In this document: in pieces, positions 57,695 to 64,000 of the stretch | How positions within the stretch are numbered: the stretch's first letter is position 1 | How the letters are laid out: every line of letters starts with the position of its first letter | Source: Laetiporus sulphureus 93-53 | Taxonomy: Eukaryota; Basidiomycota; Agaricomycetes; Polyporales; Laetiporaceae | Length of the DNA stretch: 64,000 nt | Direction: 5' to 3' | NCBI RefSeq assembly: GCF_001632365.1 | Contig: NW_024468569.1 | Coordinates: 62,001-126,000 of the forward strand | The notes under the pieces: generated by a model | Told to the model about the DNA's origin: nothing | What the model saw: the letters and a program-made list of their open reading frames with translations, nothing else | Databases searched by the model: none | Program-made: the position numbers and the translations under genes

Positions 57695-58474
57695 ATGTAT
57701 TTTGATGAAAACACGGCACCCGTTTATATTCGGACGAAGATGCTCGTGCCTCTCGGGTACATGCCGCGTCCGCTAGCGTCCCAGGATGCATTGGAAGCAG
57801 GTCATCTGACAGGAGGTACGTTCGCAGGTCGATGTTAGCGTGTGATAGGCATGGATGAGGGCGCGAGGAAACCTGGAACGTGAAGAATGTTCAGCGCAAG
57901 TCTATCGGGAACTTTACAGACTATCTTTAGCATCTCACAGGTGAGGTCACAATGCATAGCATGTCATCATGAAGCAGATGACATCCGATTATATCGCAAG
58001 GCACCACATCTTGTGGAGGACGTTTCATCGCTCACTGGCGTAGCTTCAGATAAACTCGATATCCACCTGATGCAAGTCTAAGTCTAAGTATGTTCTGTCT
58101 TTTGTGTCCTTCGGCACATCAGAGAGCTGGTAGAAATGCCACGCCAGAGGCCCGAGTCGGAGAACGATAAGGTATAGAGCACGACCGTCGGGCAAGGCGG
58201 TCACTGGAGCCGCGGAGAAGCTGAATGGTGCTGTTGACCATGCATGAAACGTTCTTCATAATGATGTTAAACTGTTTTCTTTCACAGCTTGCTCGACCAG
58301 TAATGGGCCACAGCTGGCAGTGCACGATATTAATGCTCCTGCGCGCCACATGGCACGTGCTCGGCGCTGTGGCGCGCCTAAGTTCGAGAGACAAACTCAC
58401 TTGGGTGAAGAGGCGCCGGGCGCCGGTTCCAAATAACAAAGAGGCCCGTCGCACTGGGCATGCGCAAATGCCAT
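57695..58474. other. Intergenic, no gene recognised
   Basis: Contains the lactonase 3' end and about 700 bp with only short motif-less ORFs. Confidence 0.35.
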
Positions 58475-58993
58475 TCATATTACACCGTCGAATGCTGCCA
58501 TTATCTCGTCTACTGAACTGGCAAACACTATGGGTCCCTTTGCTCTGACCATACATGAATCACTGCACCACGAATCGCTCATGAACCACAAGACCAACAC
58601 TGGTTCAGGGGGTTGGATGCGAATGCTATCGAATGCAAGGTTCAAACGACCGCTGTCGAAGAAGAGATGTTGCCAGTCGGGGCTGCCCCAGCGATGACAA
58701 GAGGATTGGCCCCCATCATAGAAGGTGAATTCTCGTCCCTGATATTTCCCCTTTGCAGCGACTCTGAGTTGGGTACCTTTGATGGTGGGAGAGCAAAAGG
58801 CAAGGTGTTGCTGAATGTGAGTCAGATATGCGAGGATAATGGTGTCAGCGGTGATCATGTTCATGATGATTGTGGACGTCCACTCACCCCCAGGAGCAAT
58901 TAGTCCATGTGCAGTTGCAACTGAAACAAGCGATGCAAAATCAAGCCTGCGCACCAGATCTTTCAACGGCATGTCTATAATAATGCATTCCAA
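58475..58993 (-). CDS. Hypothetical protein next to the hAT element
   Basis: Not recognised. An uninterrupted 172-codon frame starts MECIIIDMPLKDLVRRLDFA. A GTGAGT donor near 58890 and a CAG acceptor near 58818 could remove a 75-bp intron in its middle, giving a shorter protein with GKYQGREFTFYDGG, SPDWQHLFFDSGRLNLAF and VLVLWFMSDSW. The upstream flank, beyond the transposon insertion, also has open frames on this strand with a GTAAGC donor, so part of the gene may have been separated by the element. No database-type motif is visible. It could be a dying gene. Confidence 0.35.
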   Translation of the reverse strand: MECIIIDMPLKDLVRRLDFASLVSVATAHGLIAPGGEWTSTIIMNMITADTIILAYLTHIQQHLAFCSPTIKGTQLRVAAKGKYQGREFTFYDGGQSSCHRWGSPDWQHLFFDSGRLNLAFDSIRIQPPEPVLVLWFMSDSWCSDSCMVRAKGPIVFASSVDEIMAAFDGVI

Positions 58994-59069
58994 TTCACTG
59001 CACAGAGCAGGTAAGTCACAATGATGAACACTGGCGAATAAGTTGCTAGTTCTTTCTGTGCGTCAAAGC

Positions 59070-60292
59070 TAAGGCTCCAACTATTTATACTATTTACACT
59101 CCTGAGGTGTAAATAAATAGTATATAGTAAATAGTTATCTATATGTCATATAAACAGTTTATATAAAGTTTATATAGTTTTTTCGGTCTCATCTTTTGAT
59201 GGACTTTTACTCAACTGTGAGCAGCCTGTGTGATTGTTGAGGCCTTGAAGGACCTGTTTGCATCAGCAAGCACATGACAGTAAGCAGAAAACAAACATTC
59301 AATGTCAACACTTGCACCAGAAATGACAAGGAAATCTTATGTTATATAAGAAATGACAAGAAACTCATGTTCTAAGCCTATATGATAATCAACTGTCAGT
59401 GGTGGCTTCTGTCAAACACTATGACTTTCAATTGGCTCACTGTTGTGCTGTCAAATCTAGCAATTGTGCACTCAATAGCCCTATATCATCATAATACTAT
59501 ATATACATCTATTTACTACATACAGGCCCACACTGCAGACATGATGGCATTTGCAACTATGGTGTATGCTGAGTTAGTCTTTTGCCTTTGTAAGTGATAT
59601 TTGCAATGGTGTCATTTTGTATCTCAGATTGTGAAAATGCAATAGGATATTCAGTGATCACAGATTGGTTATGAACTTTTTGAGATATGCAAGCATCGTG
59701 CATATTTAAACAATATGTCAAAATTTAGCACTGTGAAATTTGAGTCACAAATTATATATATTAGATGACATTTGCAAGTGCAGCAGATGAAGATGCAAAG
59801 GGTAAATTCAGTCAAGGAGGCCTATATTCAACATCAGAATTAATACATCTTACACCTCATGCCAGACTGAATCAACGGTGTTGCATGTGTTTATGTAAAT
59901 TTCTGCTATGGAATGTTGAATGTAGCCTCCTTGACTGAATCTACCCTTTGCATCTTCATCTGCTGCACTTGCAAACGTCATCTAATATATATAATTTGTG
60001 ACTCAAATTTCACAGTGCTAAATTTTGACATATTGTTTAAATATGCACGATGCTTGCATATCTCAAAAAGTTCATAACCAATCTGTGATCACTGAATATC
60101 CTATTGCATTTTCACAATCTGAGATACAAAATGACACCATTGCAAATATCACTTACAAAGGCAAAAGACTAACTCAGCATACGCCATAGTTGCAAATGCC
60201 ATCATGTCTGCAGTGCCAACTGTAAATAAACAGATATAGTAAACAGTTAAAACTATGTAACATAGTAAATAGATAGAAATGTTGGAGCCTTA
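59070..60292. mobile_element. hAT-type non-autonomous foldback element
   Basis: The ends are TAAGGCTCCAAC (59070) and its inverted copy GTTGGAGCCTTA (60292), flanked by perfect 8-bp target duplications GTCAAAGC at 59062-59069 and 60293-60300. An 8-bp duplication and short A/G-starting inverted ends fit the hAT superfamily. Inside, two arms of about 310 bp (59528-59838 and 59908-60218) are nearly perfect inverted copies around position 59873, with a ~70-nt loop, so transcripts would form a long hairpin. The region 59145-59510 has no counterpart on the other side. There is no transposase frame; the element is A/T-rich and must have moved with an enzyme supplied elsewhere. Confidence 0.88.
59528..60218. 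repeat. Giant inverted repeat (hairpin arms) within the hAT element
   Basis: Left arm 59528-59838 is the inverted copy of right arm 59908-60218 with very few mismatches over the central ~290 bp; similarity fades at the outer edges. The high identity suggests a recent origin or upkeep by gene conversion. Confidence 0.9.
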
Positions 60293-60364
60293 GTCAAAGC
60301 TGTCCGCTTACAACTGAAAAATGATCCAACAGATGCCAGTCCATTGTACAGATCCCTTCTGAAC

Positions 60365-61110
60365 TCACTTCGTGCAAACCATCATGTACAAAGTCGAACA
60401 CTGCAACAGCAGACATATAAGCCAAACTACATCGATGCCCGAACAATAGACTCCAAACCGATCACCATACGTTTTTGATGGTCTCTTCCTATATGATGCA
60501 TTCGAGCGAGATCGGTCAAACTGTGCAACGGAAGTACGTGAGCAAAGAACAATAAAGGCAGTGGCAGGCACGTCAAGCATGATCAATGAAACGTTCGAGG
60601 ATCACATGGAATCAAGGGAACTCACAGGTTGTGTACCTCTGAATGTCACTGACAAGTGACGAGACAGCAGGACAGGCAATCCGTATCGAGGCAAAAATCC
60701 ATGTATATCATTCGTCGAGCATATGCATGACCTATGAATACTATCTCCAACTGGAGGAGAGCAGTAACCAATTGAGCGATGTGACCATGCACACTCTAAG
60801 ACATCTCCTGAATGTGCAACCGGCAGCCGAGGCATAAAGAAACAGAGCACGTCGAATAAGAACACGTTAGTAGCGAGAAGCGCTGTAAACGAACGTCAAA
60901 ATCAGAGCATAGACCATTTAATAAATGCCAACTACTCACCATGCACCGCCGTGAGGAAGTACATAATCAAGCGACATGAGCATATACTGTATAAAGCAAT
61001 GAGTACACGCTAACAGTGAGAAGCACTGCAAATCAACGTCGAAATCATTACAGACTACTCACCATGCACTGCCGCAGCCCGCGAGGAGGTACGTAGAAAA
61101 CGCCATCGAG
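60365..61110 (-). pseudogene. Remnant of a multi-exon membrane protein gene
   Basis: Not recognised. Leftward pieces look like exons of a membrane protein. A candidate first exon near 60945-60970 (MYFLTAVH, then a GTGAGT donor) joins over a short intron to ALLATNVFLFDVLCFFMPRL, with an 87-codon frame to 60602. A further hydrophobic frame (60365-60586) includes IDVVWLICLLLQCSTLYMMV. The candidate first exon and intron are duplicated just upstream (61001-61110). No complete reading path was found, and a hAT element lies 65 bp beyond. A degenerate gene is the simplest reading; an active gene with unusual splicing is possible. Confidence 0.3.
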
Positions 61111-61125
61111 CGACGTGAGTGGATA
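60863..61125. repeat. Diverged tandem duplication, ~120-bp units
   Basis: Unit A (about 60863-60985) and unit B (about 61004-61125) share GAGAAGC-CTG-AAA, AACGTC-AAATCA, ACTACTCACCATGCACCGCCG and GTACGTA-AAA...CATCGAGCGACRTGAG blocks in the same order, with substitutions and small indels. In the leftward sense each has a short hydrophobic exon ending GTGCATG followed by a GTGAGTAGT donor, so an exon plus its intron was copied. Confidence 0.7.
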
Positions 61126-61440
61126 GAAAGCAAGAAAGCTCAACAGGGGCAGCACGATGACGAGGAGGGGCGAACATTACATAAACTACTTCCTAAAAGG
61201 TGTCGAACTGCAGCGACGATTATTATGTAAGCCATTCGCATCCACATTCTGTCAATAACCAAATTACTTTGTTATTTGGAATAGTTTTGCTGGCATTGAA
61301 CTAGTACTGTTTGCTATGAGCTTCTGCTTGGAGAATTCCTTTAAATCATGTCCACACGTATGTCACTAATCATGTCACCACTGGCTGCTAAGAGCGCTAA
61401 TGTATATTCTCTGGATAGAATGTTCACACAATCAGCTTAC

Positions 61441-62757
61441 TAATAAGGAATCAGGCACGATTCAGACTTTGACGGATCAGAAGATTCTTTCTGTGCAACT
61501 GCAGATCATAAAGATGCTCGACGGCCCCAAGTTTCATTGCAAATACTGCAAGAAACAGATACAATGCATGCTAAGCCAACATTGCGAATTAGACCTGCAT
61601 ATTCTTGATATGATCACCCTGTGGTTGACCACTGGGCAGCCTGGAGACGACACCGCCATTGCATTCGACAAGAATGCCACTATAACTCTCGTGCTAGCAA
61701 AAAAACTGCTGCCCCACCCACGAGGACAACGACATGGTGCGAAAACTCATCGATGCCGTGGCGGGAGCGAGCAACATCGCCGATATTATCCCGGCCGTCA
61801 TCGCACGTTGCTATGTCAAGATGCAGAGGTGCATCAATAAACTGCATGAACAGATCTCCAAACTCATCATCGTATTGGAAGCGATTGTGGTGCAGTCTCT
61901 GAACAAGGGGGAAATTTCCTCATGGATGGGCTGATAGGAGAAAAATTTCTATTCAAAGCACGGCCTCTCAGTGAGGGGGACCGCAACATCATCGTGGAAA
62001 TTAAGCATGGAAGCATGATCCAACTGGACTCCGAGGTAGCCCCTTTATTATCACAGAAGTTTGTGACTCTTGCCGAAAAGTCCAGCCGATTACTACATAC
62101 AACCGTTCTCCTACCTAGACACTTTCCTGGCAGGGAACAGCAGTTTGAGGTGGATAAATTGCGAAGGTGTGTCCGCGGTGTGTCCACTTACGTGAAGGTT
62201 GCACAGATACTGCTCAAGAAAGCATGCCTCTATTTTTCCGACAGACAAATTCATTACCGATGGGTTGACAATTCATTCTCCAATTCCGGAGAGGGTGTCC
62301 ATGACATCTCAGAAGCTTATGCGCGGCAGTCAATACAAGATTTACACAGGATAACATTCCTGACGTCCTCGTACCGTACGTAAACCCAGAAGCACTAGTC
62401 AAATTGCGCACTGCTCTTCATGCAGAACTCCACCTCATCCTCGACATTGATGGAGCGTCTCCTCCAGACCAGCAATCGAAGCCACGGGCTAAAGCTCAAG
62501 CTATCAGGCTTAGCAAGGCAACATGCCTTTGCTGCCCTCGATGAATAGATGCCTACAACGAGAGCTTCAAGACTCGATGGGTCGTACAGTGCAGATTCGG
62601 AAGGTATGACCCAACATGGGCATATCCAGGTCATTCACAAGATTACCTTCCAAAGAATGCACTCAATCGTATAACAGTGGATTGTCAAGTGTACTACTCG
62701 ACTTACTTGCATATCCTGCACATGGCTGAGTATTGGAGGAAGAATCCTGCTGAATGA
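61441..62757 (+). pseudogene. OTT_1508-like nucleic-acid deaminase gene, broken
   Basis: Pieces in order: LDLHILDMITLWLTTGQPGD; MVRKLIDAVAGASNIADIIP; LPRHFPGREQQFEVDKLRRC with ILLKKACLYFSDRQIH; and a core with RTALHAELHLILDIDGAS (His-Ala-Glu zinc/proton site), LSKATCLCC (Cys-x-x-Cys) and IDAYNESFKTRW with RYDPTWAYPG. This set is typical of the fungal OTT_1508-like deaminases, whose substrate is unknown. Breaks: a frame change at an A7 run (61699-61705), another near a G5 run (about 61907-61912), and an in-frame TGA at 62542-62544 between the Cys motif and the IDAYNE block. A third frame change near 62335 can be explained by a 35-nt intron. The start is not clear. Pseudogene, or single-base sequence errors at the homopolymers. 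Confidence 0.55.
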
Positions 62758-63446
62758 GGAGATGGTGCTAGTGGCTTCTGGTGTAATTGTCCATTGGAAG
62801 ATTTCTAGTCGCGTAACCAGACATCATAGTTGGTGTCGTGCAGGGGTACCTCAGACAGGCAGGTTGGAGAGATAGTGCCACCACAGCCACGCACACAGTC
62901 CACGGTGACCATCTGACTCTCGGGGGCACTGGCGATGGCCCAAAGGTGAAGTACGACGAGGTGAAGGATGCTAATCATGACTTTGCGATGAGGCAGTGGC
63001 ATGAGTCAGAGAGAACGGAAACTCTTAAGGTCCTCGATGCAGAGATCATTGTTCAGGTGCTGTGGTCGTGAGTAAGCTCATTCAGCAGTGGGAGTCCTTT
63101 TTGATAATTGATTTTCTCATGATGTTCTTCCTATGGACTCTTCTGTGGTTATTGAGCATGGGTCCTTAATGCTCTCTGAGGCAGCTTATCTGCACAAAGT
63201 TCACGCCATGAAAGACCTTATACTGATCTGTCACCAAATGGGCATCGGACGGCGATCAGAGAACCGCTGCAGTTTGCCTGGCACTCCACCCAGGCACCAT
63301 CTTGTCTGATTGAACTTTATCCTCATCATGCTGCTATGGGGAGGTGCTCCTAAATTTGACATCGGGATTTCTCTCGTTGTAGTTACATGAGAATGTGCTA
63401 TTCAATCAGCCATTTACCAGACGACATGCTCAGATATTCTGCGTAA
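62758..63446. other. Intergenic, no gene recognised
   Basis: A 77-codon rightward frame (62838-63071) has no motif. The rest is unique-looking noncoding sequence. Confidence 0.35.
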
Positions 63447-63600
63447 CATCAGGAAAATTCCAACTTTACCTTTTTCCTCACATTGTCACCTTTTTCGAGG
63501 ATTAAGAAGAGAAAATGTCAAAAAAGCATGAGGATCTCCTGAAATTGCGCCTTTTTCCCACCTTATGAGAGCTTTTTACTCAAAAAGGAGCGGAAAGGTA
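63447..63600 (+). mobile_element. End of an element related to the MITE at 1980-2404
   Basis: Starts CATCAGGAAAAT, the same first 12 bases as the left-end MITE, continues pyrimidine-rich, and keeps blocks in the same order: GTCA-TTTTT, AGAAAA-GTAAAAAAGC, RTGAGGATC, TGAA-TTGC, CTTTTT, GAGCTTTTT. No inverted partner is found before the window end, so it is a solo end or an element cut by the edge. Confidence 0.5.
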
Positions 63601-63769
63601 TGAGGGACTGCACTGGACAAAATGATTTAAATTTTGAACTAGCGGAGAAAATTTGGAGTGAGCCAACAAATTTTTCAAAGTGCGCAAAATTTGCCATGTG
63701 GGGCTTCGAAATTGCCACATGGACCTCCCGAAATGGGTAGGCCACAAAGTTTCCACGTGGATAGCTACC

Positions 63770-63860
63770 ACTGTCACCATCATCCATCACACATCGTTCA
63801 CTGCTACCACTGCCACCATCGCCATCACTGTCCTCGTCCTTGCTGCCCTCTGCCCTAGAC
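63770..63860. repeat. Degenerate CACTGCCACCATC-type microsatellite
   Basis: Imperfect iterations of CAC/ATC triplets (TACCACTGTCACCATCATCC, CACTGCCACCATCGCCATCA) over about 90 bp. Confidence 0.6.
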
Positions 63861-64000
63861 ACATGTGCTGCCCTCCATCCTCACTGCCATGGGCATGATG
63901 TCTATCCATCTGCACCTCACCATTGCTGCTGTCCAGAAAGAAATGTCACAGTATGACAGATCCAGGATCCTTTATGCTTGTCTTCAGCAGTGTCATGCAG

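Noticed and set aside
58119..58556. 145-codon leftward ORF
   Set aside because: Overlaps the better-supported hypothetical frame and is rich in Arg/Cys/Ser as random frames are.
59382..59597. 71-codon ORF in the hAT element
   Set aside because: Lies in A/T-rich non-autonomous element sequence with no transposase motif.
62838..63071. 77-codon rightward ORF
   Set aside because: No motif and no neighbouring exon; could not be linked to the deaminase remnant.

Overview
The window is genomic DNA of a filamentous basidiomycete, most likely an Agaricomycete. The basis is protein-level recognition: nearly every gene is cut by 45-65 bp GT-AG introns, the genes are dense and on both strands, and families such as the basidiomycete-type phenylalanine ammonia-lyase and SAP/F-box proteins with Trp-Trp ankyrin-like repeats occur. 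No rRNA, CRISPR, operon or bacterial feature is present. I assigned exons by hand from splice signals and family expectation; the boundaries I quote were checked for reading phase unless the entry says otherwise.

1-9 kb: a Ser/Pro-rich gene cut by the left edge, a small uncharacterised gene with a good TATA box, a 425 bp terminal-inverted-repeat element (MITE), a seven-exon fructosyl amine (amadoriase-type) oxidase and the exosome helicase MTR4. 9-19 kb: phenylalanine ammonia-lyase, a gene-poor stretch, the small-subunit processome nuclease FCF1 (first exon is only the start codon), and a Bles03/DUF1917-like protein. 19-32 kb: a very large acidic, disordered, probably nuclear protein; oligoribonuclease REX2 with two usable in-frame starts (mitochondrial and cytosolic); a SAP/F-box/ankyrin-like protein; a PTAR1-like prenyltransferase alpha protein; and a DEK_C-SWIB protein. 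32-49 kb: a 55-residue membrane protein candidate, the ERAD subunit HRD3/SEL1L, the rRNA-processing factor EFG1, a tRNA-Ala(AGC) with an 8-nt intron, a predicted catalytically dead dual-specificity phosphatase, an unrecognised short gene, the APC/C activator CDH1 and the SAGA subunit SPT7. HRD3/EFG1, CDH1/SPT7 and the large acidic gene/REX2 are divergent pairs with short shared promoters.

49-64 kb is more accessory: a cytochrome P450, two tandem paralogues of an unrecognised family (plus a short, possibly degenerate third), a six-bladed/seven-bladed lactonase-type beta-propeller, a hypothetical gene, a 1.22 kb hAT-type foldback element with perfect 8-bp target duplication, a local tandem duplication next to membrane-protein remnants, a broken OTT_1508-like deaminase gene, and a second sequence related to the MITE at the left end.

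The housekeeping genes cover RNA processing and decay (MTR4, FCF1, EFG1, REX2), ubiquitin and cell cycle (CDH1, HRD3, an F-box protein), and chromatin/transcription (SPT7, SWIB protein). They are neighbours by chance rather than members of one pathway. The best candidates for something undescribed are the tandem paralogue family at 52.6-56.5 kb, the 55-residue membrane protein, the large WDG-repeat acidic protein and the hAT foldback element.
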